64,000 nucleotides of DNA from Cristatella mucedo (GCA_009760855.2 WPIO01000050.1:2956594-3020593); one strand, 5' to 3'; positions 43,075-59,885 are shown, numbered from the stretch's first letter. The notes: generated by a model from the sequence alone, not told the origin. Translations and numbers: made by a program.

Positions 43075-44262
43075 AACTTTGTCAAATTGAACAATGATAA
43101 AACCAACCCACTGGTCACGGGCCCTCACCATTCCGCTGGCCAGAACTTTGAAAGCCAGACCCTAGAAATGGGCTCGCACAGCTGAGCTCCTACAGCGGCT
43201 GCATGAAATCTGTCCTGTCCTGTTCCAAAGTGACCTATCACGCGACGACCTGCTCCGCTGTCAAGTCTTCGAAGCCGAAATTCGCGCTTGCACGCTGACA
43301 GGGACGCTTACGGTCGATGCAAAACTCTACCAAAAACTAGACATTTCTATCCTGATTATTCAGATATTGCCACACCACTTTTCACCGAGTTGCACTGGCT
43401 TCCTTTCAAGCAGCGTACCAATTTCTAAGATTTTGCACTCACTTTTAGGTCTTTCCATTGTGTCACTCTTGCCTACTTATACGGACTAATAACCTAATCT
43501 AATAATCTATAATAATAATCTAATAATAATAATATCATAATCGCGCTTATAGTCGCATCACCCACTCTCCTGACTCAAATCGTTAAGATGTTTCCTCAAC
43601 CAAGCTTAAACCCTTTGCAGACCGTGCATTCGACTTATTTGTTACCAAAGCTAGGAGCTTACTACCGACAGACGTCAAGACATCTTCCAAATTGAAGAGT
43701 TTCATTTGCTCCTCCTAGCATTTTCTACGTCCACGTCAATTGTCCATTATGTGCTTAGGTTCTTCAGTTGCTTAGATCCATCCATTCTTTGGCTCTAGCC
43801 TACCTATCAGATCTACTGCCCCACCAGGCCAAGCATCGTACCACCAGCTTTTCATAATCTAACTGTTCGCCTATACTTCATAAAACCTCAAACCCTTTGG
43901 AGACCGTGCCTTTACTGGAATCACTCCCGACTTCCGTCACGACAGCTTCTGACTTGACCACATTTAAAAAGAACGGGGAGCGCACCTATTTATCACAGCA
44001 TTTAGTGGGTCCTAATGATTCGACCTGTGCGTGCTTATGTTTTTTTGTGTGCTTGTGCTTTTTGTTTGCTTATTCGTGCTGACACTGTACATGCTGACCC
44101 TGTGCAGTCTCCCCTAACCACGTTATTCTTGTTTATTGGGCATGCTACCACTAACCATTCGATCGTGTTTCCTTTGCAGAAAATGTAAAGTGCCTAGAGA
44201 GAGATTGAGTTCTCTGAGGGCGCTGTATCAAGTGCATTATTATTATTATTATTACGTTTGCT
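43075..44262 (+). mobile_element. Two adjoining LINE-A fragments
   Basis: 43075-43750 is an old, broken stretch of ORF2. From 43765 a second segment repeats the CTACTGCCCCACCAGGCCAA region and continues through 3' UTR and ATT tail to 44262. Confidence 0.75.
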
Positions 44263-44369
44263 GACAATATGAATCTATGAAAAATGCTTAGGGTAATATT
44301 AAGCTTTCTTAGGGTCCATCACAAATCTTATTAGTGTAAAAAATTAATTATCAACTCTTATCCTATTGA

Positions 44370-44520
44370 ATAGAGCTGGTTTGGTCCAGCGGTTAAGGTG
44401 CTCGCCCCGACCAAGATCTGGCTGATGTCTTGGGATTGAGCCCCGAGGCATATGTGAAGCGCCTGAATGGAGATTAAGTTCTGTTGGGGCTCTATACAAA
44501 TGAATTATATATATTGTATC
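44370..44520 (+). mobile_element. SINE-II, well preserved
   Basis: GCTGGTTTGGTCCAGCGGTT, AAGGTGCTCGCCCCGACCAA, TTGAGCCCCGAGGC, then AAGCGCCTGAATGGAGATTA and TCTATACAAATGAATTATAT. Confidence 0.85.
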
Positions 44521-44585
44521 CCTATCCAGGCGCTTTAAATATGGCTCAGGGTTCGAGCCCACGATCTCGGTCGTCATAGGCGTTC
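44521..44585 (-). mobile_element. SINE-II fragment, inverted
   Basis: TATCCAGGCGCTTTAAATAT, GGTTCGAGCCCACGA in antisense, facing the previous SINE. Confidence 0.6.
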
Positions 44586-45349
44586 ATCTTGACCCCGGGT
44601 CGATCCAGGGCGGCAGATGCTGAATGATTATGAGCACTGAGGGACCCGTAAGCTGTTTTAGTTCTGCAACGGCTCTCGCTTTATCTCGTTTTCCGGACGC
44701 GCGCGGTCTTGGCTACTGATTTCGAACATGGATCAGTCTGAAGACGCTATATGAATGCAAAATTATTACCATTCACCTACAACAAACTGTGCAGGGCAAC
44801 ATCGATTCGGTGGCCTTATGGAGTATACAATCATCTCGCGGATTCGTCATAGCGCCCTCGAAGAACTCATTATTTTTCTCGGCTTGTGATACGACAATGG
44901 TTGTAGCTAGAAAAAATGAGGAAGCTGAGTTTAGGCGGCGATGCCACATAGGCCACAGTGCACTAATATTAAGCACCGTTTGTCGATATTGATTAACCTT
45001 CCAGTCAGGCATGCAAAGCCAAATAAATCCAGCGCCCCAGAAGGTTGCCAAGCATGCTTCGAAAACCAGCAAGGTCACCGACTCTTGTTTACACCCAGCT
45101 CTTGCATCTGAATGAATGCTCGCCTACTCAGACAGCGCTACATACCCAATAGGTTTTTGTTGCAAGCATCGAGGCGCGTTATCTTTCTACTGAGCGAAAG
45201 TCTATAGGCTCAGCCTTTTCGCATGCATGTATATGCCCTAACGCCTTGCATTTTCGGAAGTTCCCGGTAGGGGCGTGGCTCGGACTCCGGGCCCAGACAC
45301 CGCTTAGACGGCAGGGCATCTAACGTCATACAATCAAGTTGGGAGGTAT
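44586..45349. other. No gene recognised
   Basis: A minus-strand frame 45078-44773 with hydrophobic segments has no family I recognise. Confidence 0.35.
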
Positions 45350-45860
45350 AGATAATTTTTTTAAATATTATCAATAGGAAGTCACTTATAAAGCACCATA
45401 AGAGAACTGAGTCTATATGCAGGTGCTTTACAACCAAGGGCAAGAGAATCAGCACCAAGGATTAATTAATTAGTTAGGGCTGGCATTAGGGTAACGGGCT
45501 TAGGCAAACACGAAAAAGCTCACCCGAAGACGCGTAGGGACACCAGCTAGTAGGAGCTCTGGCTAGTAGTGTGGCACTGAATCATGCACACGTCAGCACG
45601 CAAGCACAAGAACTAAGCAGAAAAGTTCCCTGGCAGGCTGAGAAAGGTGGGCGGAATAGAAATGTCTAAAGCGGATGCTCCAATAAATGCTACGTCAGTT
45701 CAGACGGTAGCAGAAGCCGAAAGCGAGCTCCAGACTTTCGGTGCATCCGAACAGAAGGTTCGTACAACCAAAAGTATAGATCACCTGGTGTCAGAAGATC
45801 GTCAGCAGGCTGCCGGCTAAGCTGCCGGCGCTGCAACTGCTAGTTGCAGAAGACCCTGCT
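45350..45860 (-). mobile_element. LINE-C 3' fragment
   Basis: Antisense tail (AAAGCACCATAAGAGAACTG) and 3' UTR, then a stretch parallel to the LINE-A ORF2 end (GAGCTCCAGACTTTCGGTGC). Similar in order and sequence to 57190-57770. Confidence 0.7.
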
Positions 45861-46309
45861 GGTGCATTGCATTTGCTTTACTTACGCCGGCCCAGGAGCT
45901 TTAATAGAGGGATGCTTCAACACAGGGGAAATGCCGTCGCAGACACACTGCACATACCATCCAGCCGGTTCAGACATCCATGCGTTCAATTTAGTAATCC
46001 AAGCATTAAGAGTACTGCTTGCGTTCGCTAGTTACTAAACGCGTATTAAATTTTGATAATAAACTGCTAATTGCATCACCAGCCGCCACGCGTCCAAGTA
46101 GTTGGCCAGATGGGCCAGCATGAGACGCCTTTGACGGTAACCTCGGTTGCTCGAATCGCCCAAATCGATACGTCGGGGCCAAAACGATGGCCGGCGGTGT
46201 CGAAGTGCCAATTCACTTTGTTTAGCATCGAAACTCTTTGGGGCTGCAGTTCTTGCGGCGTTCGTTTTGTGGAAGTGACCTTAATATATTTACCGGCGTT
46301 TTGCTTCAG

Positions 46310-46453
46310 CTTGCCTTTTGTTGACTGAGATTGCTGCCCAAGGCGATGAATGCTCTGGATGTCGCATCGTCAACAGGAAATGTGTCTGCGGGAGATCTAG
46401 GTCATGTCGAAGCACTTATCCGGACTCCGTAGCGTGCGAGGCCGTGCTTAATG
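46310..46453 (+). CDS. Candidate exon: cysteine-rich extracellular motif
   Basis: Acceptor TTTTGCTTCAG|CT at 46309/46310 and donor AATG|GTAAGA at 46453/46454. Phase 1 at both ends, 47 full codons. It reads ..AAQGDECSGCRIVNRKCVCG.. then SRSCRSTYPDSVACEAVLN. The spacing C..GCxIxNxKCxC....C...C..xL resembles the cysteine-rich segment after the IGFBP domain of CRIM1, from memory. In phase with the EGF exon 430 bases downstream. The 5' boundary could also be the AG at 46325-46326. The gene is not identified. Confidence 0.45.
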
Positions 46454-46883
46454 GTAAGACAACTAACAGCTCGCGAGCCAGCCAGCCAGCGAGCCATCAC
46501 TAAAGTAGGCGAGCATAGAGCGATCTTCACAGACAGCGATCTTCACAGACAGTAGCCGGTGACTACCATTCATTGATACTGGCACGACGGCAACATCAGT
46601 TTCGTCGAGTTGCCTAGGGCTGCTACTTCTGGCTCCGCCACTCAGGGAAGCCTTGAGACCAGTCGGCTTGAAGGAGGGTCGACGACCGGATATGACGACT
46701 GCTTACTCTCGGGCAATGTTGAGCTTTTTATTTCATATATGTCATTTTTTAATCATTTGTTGCCAATTCTACATTTTTTCTTTTGCATTACTCGTTATTG
46801 TCAGCCATCGAGCTTACACCACCGACAAGCCCAACCTGCTTTCGTAGCTCACTCGCTCACACACCTCCCACCTTTCGTCCTAG

Positions 46884-47012
46884 GATACAAAGACCTGTGC
46901 AGCCCTTCACCTTGCGTACGTGGACAATGCCTGCAAACGGCCAAGGACGGCGAACAAGCATTTTCCTGCGACTGCACAGCAACAGGATTTCACGGACAGT
47001 TCTGCGAGAAGA
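46884..47012 (+). CDS. EGF-like domain exon
   Basis: Acceptor TTTCGTCCTAG|GA at 46883/46884 and donor AAGA|GTAAGA at 47012/47013. Phase 1 at both ends, as is usual for shuffled EGF exons. It reads YKDLCSPSPCVRGQCLQT.. and ..FSCDCTATGFHGQFCEK, giving all six EGF cysteines in the right order. The CDCxxTGFxGxxC end is seen in neurexin/Caspr-type and prostaglandin-synthase EGF modules. A secreted or membrane protein is inferred. A strong acceptor at 47276 opens an in-phase frame of 39 codons to TAG 47393-47395, a weak candidate for a further exon. Confidence 0.7.
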
Positions 47013-47616
47013 GTAAGATGCACTCTGGATTGTGCATCACCGCATTAAATGCTACTAGCTACAAGCATGTGTGAAACTAGACTCGGGCAAGCTATCCACT
47101 ACCTACCCCACGTGACCACCGATGTGACCATCACTTCGCGCATGCATGGATGGGCAACTTCACAGAGTTTCTTGACTTACTTGACGAATTTTAGACCCTA
47201 AGACCTTACGGGCACATCCCAATAGTGGTCGAGCTTTTACGCGATGAGTCTTGCCTGTTGTGCAACTTTTTTTTAGGGACCAGCTTGAGGAAAAACCGCC
47301 ATGGGGCGGACTGCGAAATGCAAATATTACCACCCGTACTTACCGATTTGAAAATTGCATGTCTGTTACTGGTGCCACGGACGATATGCATATAGTTTTT
47401 ATAACCTTAGGCTCTTTCAGCCGTTACGGCTACAACTGTCAGCCGAACAACTCTTATGTATTCGCCATCGAATGTGCCTGGATGACAATAAGAATATACA
47501 ATCCGGCGAGGCAGGCCTTCCGCTGTTGTTTACGTTCCTTTTCAACTGTAGAGTGCCCCGGATCGAAGCTGCCATCTGCGTCAGGTGAATACCCAACAGA
47601 ATGTATATTCTAATCC

Positions 47617-47685
47617 AACGAAGAATGATAAAGCATGCTGCTGGAGCAACGACGAATGGTAAAGCATGCTGCCGGAGCAACGAGC
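47617..47685 (+). repeat. Tandem duplication, 33-bp unit
   Basis: AACGAAGAATGATAAAGCAT and AACGACGAATGGTAAAGCAT, each followed by GCTGC(T/C)GGAGC. Confidence 0.8.
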
Positions 47686-47699
47686 GAACAACCGTCTGC

Positions 47700-49270
47700 G
47701 GCTGGAGCTGGACTGACCGGGAGCAACAAGACAATTTGAATTTGCCAGGGCGGCTATTCGTTGCCGATGGGTCAGCACTATCGGCGTCGCCAAGCCGGTC
47801 GACTCGTATAGCAAGAGATATTCGTATAGTCCTGGTGCAAGCGTAGGGACAGGATAGACGCCTTCTTGCCAGCGCTTAGCTCTACTTCGTAGACAACTCA
47901 GACTCTGCCATCGCTTTCTTTTGATGTGCCAAATCGTGCTCTATATATGTGTATGAATGAGGTGAAACAAAAACATCACGTACCAACCACGTAAACAGCA
48001 CAAATTGATTGATTGTTCAGGCACCTCAACGGGTTGTTTGTGGAAATAAAAACAGTAATATTCAATTAAGTCGCTCTGTTGATGAAGGAGACTTTTGCAA
48101 AGACCACTGTCGTGTATTTTATCCCTCGCCAATCGATCTAGCCCCAGGCGTAAAATGTCACCACGAAGCCAATAGGTTGAGAATAAATACCTGAGCCTGA
48201 CAGAATGATTCACACGATGCCAGTAAGTAGCAGCAGATGAAGCCGACGACAATAAGTATTTACTGTCGCTAAATTTATTTATTGCATAAATATCCATCAC
48301 AGGCGACAAAGTAGTAGCCCCGGTCGCAGCCAGCTTTATCGCAACTGGATTCTTTTACATCTAAGCGGGTCTCATTACCCCGAGAACTCATCGAAGCAGC
48401 AGCTTAAAAATGCCGACTAAGAGCAAAAAACAAGTGAACCTCGAACAGAGAGGAAGACGCTCCCGCGTGAAACCCAGCCAGCCCATGCTTTGCCAGTTAA
48501 GCACTCGAAAGACTTGGCCCTGCTGCTCTCAGCACAGAGCTGAAAGCTTCTGCATTTAAGGACCGACTTGGCCCAATCCGAATGGGTAACTGAGTGTAGC
48601 CCCAGGTTTAGTTGCTATACGACACCGAGCCACTCCGTTGCTGCTCAACCGTCACGTCATAATAATATAAACTGCAATAATACATTTGTATAGCATCATG
48701 TCATACTATAGTGAGTCCCTACCATAACACGTGCACCAGTCGGTGACCACAGACTGTGTCAGCTGCTTGAAACGCTTTGCCAGAGCTCCACCGATATAAG
48801 GTACGATCGAGGAGCAGAGAGCTGAGCGAGACTAGAATTCTGCGGGCTGCAAGTACAGGAAGCTGCGGGCAGGCTACGAGTAGTTCCTCGCAAGTACAAA
48901 ACCTGGCATCCCCGGCCCCTTGCTGCAGCAAGCTAGTACGGGCCAAGTGAAGCTTCCTTATGGGACCTGGGGCACTGTCCTAGTTATCTATTTCTTTTAA
49001 TTGGTTAACCGATTACAGTCGGGACAGACAGCAGAAAGCATAGTGCATTGAACGCTAGCTAGAGCTCCTTGGGTCAGATGTCTAGCTGCCGTTCATGCTC
49101 TAGTCGCCATCAGCGTCGTGTTCCCTGCCAAGCAGCAGCGTGTCCTCGTCATTGGTGAGTGAGTGACCAATATGTACGCATTCAGTGTCAGAGATCGTCG
49201 GTCGGCACAACTGCAAGAAGATGCTTACAAAAAAAAGATTAAAAAAAAAGCTTACAAAAAAGATGCTTAC
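47700..49270. other. No gene recognised
   Basis: Short frames only. AAAAAAGATGCTTACAA phrases repeat at 49220-49272 just before a LINE fragment. Confidence 0.4.
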
Positions 49271-49274
49271 AATT

Positions 49275-49460
49275 GAATACCGTAGTGAGCATCTTAACCT
49301 CTTTGTCACGTACGATTGCCACAGTATGTCACCTTTCACCGACCTGCACTGGGTCCCAGTGAAGCACTGACGCATACCGACTTCAAGGTCCTGTTTGATA
49401 CTGCTAGGTCCCTTGATTCTCTTGCTCTGACATACCCATGCGAACTTGTTTCTGTTCACC
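49275..49460 (+). mobile_element. LINE-A ORF2 fragment
   Basis: ACCGACCTGCACTGGGTCCC, GACTTCAAGGTCCTG and TAGGTCCCTTGATTCTCTTG match the C-terminal RT region. Confidence 0.75.
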
Positions 49461-50284
49461 TCATATATTATAACCCTTTATATTATTCCCCATTAAAACT
49501 AACTAACCCTTTATATTATTTCCATATATGCAAGCCATGTAGGAAGTTATAAACTCCCATCTACCTATAGTCTGTATGGTGTTCCCATGAAAATATTTAC
49601 ACAACTGAAACTGCTCATATGAACAATATGAACTGTTCTATTTCCGCCTCTGGTTTATCATCAGTGATTATCCAGCAGCCAATCTTTGTAATAGCAGGCC
49701 ATCACTGATTAGTAATAACACAATTGAAGTGAGAGTGAGTATCGATTTATTCTTGACTATATACCCCATATAAGTGTGCTGTAATGTTGTGCAAAGTAAA
49801 CCGACTATCCGTTCAGCTACATTCACACCACTTTTCACGTCAGACATCGACAAAACAGCTCTGATCGATTATTTAATCATTGACAAGACAGCACCACTTA
49901 GCCACACCCATTATTAGCTGCCATCATTAACATGCTCACCTCCACGGCTTGCAAACAAATTTTCCGGAAATTTATTTAGTCCTACCCTAAAGTTTCCCCG
50001 ACTTGAAAGGCTAGCCGTAGGTCCGTAGGGCAAGGCGCTCACACTTAACGACCCACAATGGTGGTTCCAGCAGGTCCTTTGTCCGTCAGCCAGCTATCCT
50101 TAATTGTTCACAGCAAGGCACTGCTGATAGTACCTTACCGAGGCCTTAACAGGCATGCTTTAATGAGTCTTAATGCCTTAATGAGACCAGCCTTCACTCA
50201 TGTGTCCACCGTCCATTATCAGCAATCCCTTTTAAGTACCCACGAACCGACTTACAGCTGTTCCAGCATCCACCATAGCACCGA
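49461..50284. other. No gene; partial SINE-I head at about 50015-50075
   Basis: GTAGGGCAAGGCGCTCACAC, TTAACGACCC resembles a SINE-I head that lacks its body. Confidence 0.4.
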
Positions 50285-50430
50285 CCGTCGAGCCCACCGT
50301 TCAGGTCACGTGGGTTCGAGTCCTGCAGTGGGGGGGGGGCAATCCTATAGTGCCTGTTGGCTGCAAGTGGTGACGACCGCCGCCAAGGCTCTCCTGCCGC
50401 TATACAGATGAGGCTGTTACATCACCTAAC
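50285..50430 (+). mobile_element. SINE-I
   Basis: B-box-like GGGTTCGAGTCCTGCAGTGG, CTGCAAGTGGTGACGACCGC, CTGCCGCTATACAGATGAGG. Confidence 0.8.
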
Positions 50431-52112
50431 CTTTTTAAACGTCCTCCTTCCCTCCGAGGGGATACTCCCAGCAGGCTGTTGCACCGCAGAATTCGCCAGG
50501 CGTATGCAATTCAAGCAGGCCACGCTGCCCTTTGCTGCCTCCTTGGCCGCTTAGTCTGTCGTTGCCTCCTGGACCTAACTGCCGTCGTGTGATGTAACGT
50601 TTATGCAACTGCATCGTGCAAGTTCAGCTTTGACAAGTTCAGCTACGGCCGAAGGACTAATATGAGTTCTCTAGCTCAGCCAGCAGTGGATTCATGTTGG
50701 CTATCGTTACACACACGCATGTACCAAGCGTTATTTATTTTACTCATCTTGGTTGGGGGCAGCCTGACTGCGAGTCGTCCGAACGAGGCAGTGGGCATAA
50801 TTATCCGCAGCTAATGCCGTCCGCCCAGTGCCGAGCCACGGCACATTTGGCAGGCACTCATGCACAAATCTTAGAAACGTTTACTCAAAGAACAAAATGG
50901 CAGCTGCTGTAAAAGATTTTTTAATCACATCAATCTGTCAACAGGCGTGTGTTTCAACATGAGCACACCATGGTATCAGCCCCCCCCCTTTCCCACGGTC
51001 GTGACTGCTGACGGCTCACGTGGTTCAAACGTTGGGCCAGTGCGTTCTTAGCTAGTTGCACATAGCTGTAGCATGTGGGCTCAGGCAGGCACCTACCTAC
51101 GTACATCCAACAAGAAGGCTGATGATGTCACGAGCGAGACATCTGACGTTGTGCGTTAATAATGCCTTACTGAAAAAAAGATGATAGAATCGTCTGCCGT
51201 CATCTGGGCGATCACACGAGGAGGCATTGCTGCACACGCGGTTCGAGCTACGTGTGCTGCCAAAGCGATGCCTGCGCCCCGCACTGCGAGCTGGAGGCAG
51301 GGACGCCGAATGTAAGCCCGACGGACAGGATATTATAGGATATATATTATAGGATATATACAGCCATATTCCCCAAGCGGAGAGCAAAGCACTAAGAAAG
51401 AGTGGAGAGCAGAGGGCTGAGCATTCTGCTGCTGGCGAACGTCAGGCAGCTGTAGAGGGGGGGACCTGATGCTGCTCCGGCGTATCCGGCCTCACGCGAA
51501 TCGAGCAAATGAAAAATGACCTGCAGGCCATCGATTTACAGAGTTTGGCCGGTGATCGATCGACCAGCGAACTCCGACAGTTTCCATGAGAGCGCCGCGT
51601 GCTAAAGGAGACACCCAGGGCACGACAGGCCGACGCCCCGTCTCACGTGCACGAAAGAATGGCGCAAAACGTCGCAGCCCTGGCAAAAAGGTGCACGCAT
51701 AGAATCTTCCGTTCACACACAAATGCACGTACGAACACGTGCATGCACATGTGACGTCACTAGTCGATCCGTGTCTCGTGCCACGATAGACGTGCAGCTC
51801 ACAGCTCAGCAGCAAACGTGGACGCGCACACTCAGGAAGTCACGGCAAAGCGTGCGCCCTCGCGCATGTGCGTCTGCACACGAGCGTCCTATCTCCGTTC
51901 CCGCTAGTGCGATGCGTGCACGAGCGACTGCTCGCGCACGTGCGTCGAGGGTGCGTCGAGTGCGAGTCGGCGCGCGCGGGCATTCTTTTGAGTCTAGCTG
52001 TGCGAATGAGCTAGCAGGCTCTGCTAGCCTGGCGGACTGTGCCGAAGAGGTCTTTCGACCGAGATGGCCTACGTACCTGGTAGCAGACTAGCAGCAGCCG
52101 GTCGCACCAGTC
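50431..52112. other. No gene recognised; PRPS 3' flank
   Basis: CGTGCA/GCACGT-rich between 51700 and 51970. The 3' UTR of PRPS should begin at 52112 going left, but I saw no clear polyadenylation signal near the stop. Confidence 0.35.
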
Positions 52113-56342
<4,230 letters not shown>

Positions 56343-56479
56343 CTGGAAAACCGGTTCAAATATCGGGAACCGGTTAGTATAGCCATCCTCCTGGGCAGAC
56401 ACAGAGCCCCACTAGCACTTCCGGTCTTGCCGGAAGTGCTTGGTTTTACTAGTGCAAAGAATGCAACTTGTTATCCGGC

Positions 56480-56569
56480 TAATCCAATATCAGGCTAAGC
56501 ACTATTTTCGGGATGTTTACCTATACCTTGTACACACCTCGAATCATTTGGAGGCCTTGCCTTTAGTTC

Positions 56570-56601
<32 letters not shown>

Positions 56602-57112
56602 CACTTGATAAGGCGCTCTCAGAGAACTTAATCTCTTCCTAGGCGCTTTACATTTGCTGCAAAGGGAAACGCGATTGAATCGTAATATCATGCTTGATAA
56701 ACAACATTAACAACGTGGTTAGGGGTGACATGCACAGGGTAAGCATGCAAAAATACTCCCAAAGCCTAGAACTCACTCTCGACATATGTCACGACGACAT
56801 CGCCTGACTTGACCACATTTAAAAAGAAATTTAAAACGTACCTACTTATAACAGCATTTAGTGGGTCCCTGTGATTCGTCTGTTTGTGCTTTACGCATGC
56901 TGACACTGTACATGCTGCCACTAACCACACTTGCATGCTGACCCTGTGCATGTCACCCTTAACCATGATATTCATGTTGTTTATCAAGCACTCTACCACT
57001 AACCATTCGATCGTGTTACCTTGGCAGCAAATGTAAAGCGTCCAGAAAGAGACTTTGAGTTCTCTGAGGGCGCTTTATCAAGTGTGTTATTATTATTATT
57101 ATCTGCCACTTC
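56480..57112 (+). mobile_element. LINE-A copy, ORF2 end to tail, with nested insert
   Basis: Sense copy broken at GCCTTTAGTTCG (56570) and resuming at TACTCCCAAAGCC (56753), then 3' UTR and ATT tail to 57112. It lies just upstream of PRPS exon a. Confidence 0.85.
56571..56754 (-). mobile_element. LINE-A tail nested in LINE-A
   Basis: AATAATAATGCACTTGATAA, then tail and part of the 3' UTR in antisense, ending AAGCATGCAAAAA. Confidence 0.85.
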
Positions 57113-57189
57113 CTTCACATTCACTCGGCACTCAATGAAAACGAATGGACGATTCATAAACGAATGAGCTGCTGTGCACGTTATAGTAA

Positions 57190-57770
57190 TGAAGATGATT
57201 ATTATTATCATTATTATTATTGATCGTTTGCACAGCACCCTAAGAGAACTAAATCTCTATTCGGGAGCAATACAGCTCGCTGCAAGGGAATCAAAAGCCA
57301 AGAATCTAGCGAGATGCAGGAGGGCATGTCATGATAAGACGAGCACACGAAAGCAAGCAAGCATAACGCCTCGACCGGCAAGCAAAGGCAACCACTAGGA
57401 CACTTGGTGCCACCGGTTGGCAGGACCTCTAGCCAGTAACAAGCACCGAATCATGCCGAGGTCTGCACGAACACAGTGCTGCACAGGAACAAAAGAAGAG
57501 CTCACTGGAAGGCGGGGGGGGGGCGACGAAGGGAAAGCAGACCGACGAAGCAGATGGATGCATCTTCGGCTGAGACTCCAATGATGCAACGTCATTGCAT
57601 GCAGTGACCGTAGCCGGATGTCTGCTCCAGACCATCGGAGAAGACGAGCTGAAAGCTCGATCGCCAGGCTAGCACTGGGCAGGCCCTGGATGCACTCACT
57701 GAACAGCCACGAGCAGCTACACCGGGACCGACTGCTTGCCAAAGGATCCTCTCTGCCACTCCCACACCAC
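57190..57770 (-). mobile_element. LINE-C 3' fragment
   Basis: Starts with ATTATTATT then CACCCTAAGAGAACTAAATC in antisense. Shares GCACCGAATCATGC and CTCCAGACCATCGGAG-type blocks with 45350-45860. The antisense frame 57742-57395 is probably decayed ORF2 end. Confidence 0.65.
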
Positions 57771-58271
57771 GCCCTCGGTCCTGCTTTTCCTGATAGCTAG
57801 ATGATAGCTAGTGCGATGGACGCCACCTAACCTGGCCGTTCAGCACCCAGCTTCTTATGCCAGCAACCTCAACCAGAGCCAGGGGGGTCAGTTCCGGCTG
57901 CACGACTGGCTATGGAAAAGTTGCTTGATCGGCCATTGCGGCCGCTGGAGGGGGTGTGTGGTAGGTGGCAGGAGATGCCGCCACGCCTGCCACTGAGGAC
58001 AGCGATCGTAAGACAGACACTGCTGCCTGCACGTGCGACAACTATGGACGGACGCATCTCGGCCCACGGGATCGTTTGGCATCGGTAGCAGACGACTCTG
58101 CTTCACATTGGGGGGAGGGGGGGTAGAAGAGGAGGAGCTCGCAGACCCAGCAGGCAACGTGGCAAGAGAGTAAAAAGGGCAAGAGAGTAATGGTGAACAG
58201 TTGAAAGTAGGTGCACTTACGCGGACCAAGCACAGATCAATAAGATATCCCACAATGTAAAGGCTTCCCTC
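57771..58271. other. No gene recognised
   Basis: Mixed, locally G-rich. PRPS N-terminal exons were looked for here and not seen. Confidence 0.4.
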
Positions 58272-58560
58272 TCCTACCTATGACTGTTGACATCAACAAT
58301 CTGAAAACGCAGGCTGATTTCAGACCTAAACCAATGCAGTGCGGTGCCAGGGTGGCCAAGGCGAGACGACAGGAGCACGAGGAACACTTGGTGATAAATG
58401 GTATCGAATGCTGCCAACAGATCCAGCGTTACGAGCAGATAAACTAAACCTAAATCAGCATTACTAATACGGCAGCTATGCAGTCGCAACAGCTCAGACT
58501 CTATGGGGTGATTAGTTTTAAAACGTGACTGGAACCCACGAGTTTAGCTGCTCTGCTACT
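58272..58560 (-). mobile_element. LINE-A RT fragment, old
   Basis: The frame 58489-58274 reads LLAAFDTIYHQVFLVLLSSR and GTALHWFRSEISLRFQ, a decayed RT palm. It keeps a sense codon (CAC, His) at the TALQW site. Confidence 0.8.
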
Positions 58561-58904
58561 GTTTGGGTTAGCATGATTGTCAGTGTCGTATGTATAGCAG
58601 GACATGCCATTAAAGTCCTTAAAAAGTGATATTTGCAGATGCACGCAACGTTGACATGTCAAAGAAATGTTTACTATTTGCTTTATATGGGAGGTGCTTA
58701 GAACTAAGAGTCTCACATCTTTTAATACATTGGCATATTTCTACAGAGCTTGGTGTGATTTATGTTGATTTTCTCCCAAAAAGCCACTTTGTTTAAACCA
58801 GGAAAAACGTGATATTGACTGTTAATGATCATCACAACGTCAACATGAGAGCTATGTTTACATCACAAAACCCAAGCTTTTGATCGATTCGTTTTGCCCC
58901 AATG

Positions 58905-59400
58905 TAAAATATCTTGGTGACGTTGCCTTTAGTTACTATGCTCCCAATGCCTGGAACTCTACTGACTGACAGTGTGTCATCTCCTGATTTGATGACGTTC
59001 AAAATTAAGCCAAAAAAAACAACCTGTGCCTCACAGCCTTTATTCTGTCCGGGTGCACTTTTCTTAGTGTGCTTACATGCTGTAAAAATGATTGTTGTGA
59101 CTAAGGGCAAGAGCAACTCACTTGTGAATAACACCTAATTGAACGCATCTTTTTTCCTGTGGCTTGAGTGCTTACCGGTGCATGATTCAGAGCATGTTAC
59201 TAGCAAGGGCTCTCACGATTAGGAGGCCAAAAGTGTTTTTGTGCATGCTTTTGCATGCTTATCTAATAATTACGGTACTTGTAAGCTTGACACCTTGTTT
59301 GTCATCAATTCTTAGTCATTGCCTTCCTTACAAAGAGATGCCAAGTGCCTGGATAGAGATCCGGTTCTCTTAGGGCAATATACAAAAGACCTAATATACT
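58905..59400 (+). mobile_element. LINE-C copy, ORF2 end to tail
   Basis: TATGCTCCCAATGCCTGGAA, a 3' UTR with GGTGCATGATTCAGAGCATG, and the tail TGCCTGGATAGAGATCCGGT / TCTCTTAGGGCAATATACAA. Sense counterpart of 45350-45860. Confidence 0.65.
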
Positions 59401-59624
59401 ATAAGTATTATATAAAACGGGCTTTGATCCCCACTTTTAAAGGAATTTAGCTGTTTCAAGGGACATATCCAGAAAATGCCTTATTTGCAAGGAACGTGTA
59501 CTCTGACGCCATTAAATTGATGTACTCTAGCTGGTCCACTCTAGAATTGATCTACTCTAGCTACTTCCATCGGCGTTAATCACCGTTAGCATACATGTAC
59601 ATTGGCACAAAATGTAAAGAATCT
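59401..59624. other. Spacer, nothing recognised
   Basis: Contains a short direct repeat around TCTAGCT. Confidence 0.4.
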
Positions 59625-59745
59625 CTGTAACTGTAACTGTCTGTAACTCCACAAAGCCACAAAGACTAGGTGGTTGTTGAGCAGAAGAATTGTCTATAGC
59701 ACATTCAAAGCCTAAGCAGCTTTCGGTGTACATATGATGGGCAAT
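59625..59745 (-). mobile_element. LINE-B 3' end fragment
   Basis: CTGTAACTCCACAAAGCCAC, GCCTAAGCAGCTTTCGGTGT in antisense. Confidence 0.8.
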
Positions 59746-59784
59746 AGGCAGGATGACACTATACATTTTGTCACATTAAAATTT

Positions 59785-59885
59785 AAAAAATACATAATTC
59801 ATCTGTGTAGCTCCCTAAGAGAACCTAATCTCTATTCAGGTGCTTCACATATGATGGGGGCTCAAGCCCGCGACCTTGGAATAAT
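59785..59885 (-). mobile_element. SINE-II fragment
   Basis: TAAGAGAACCTAATCTCTAT / TCAGGTGCTTCACATATG and GCTCAAGCCCGCGACC in antisense. Confidence 0.65.

Noticed and set aside
44773-45078. 101-codon minus-strand frame with hydrophobic segments
   Set aside because: No recognisable family and mirrored by a plus-strand frame; insufficient support.
47277-47395. Possible next exon of the EGF gene, ending in TAG
   Set aside because: Acceptor and phase fit, but the 39 codons show no domain; mentioned only within the EGF exon entry.
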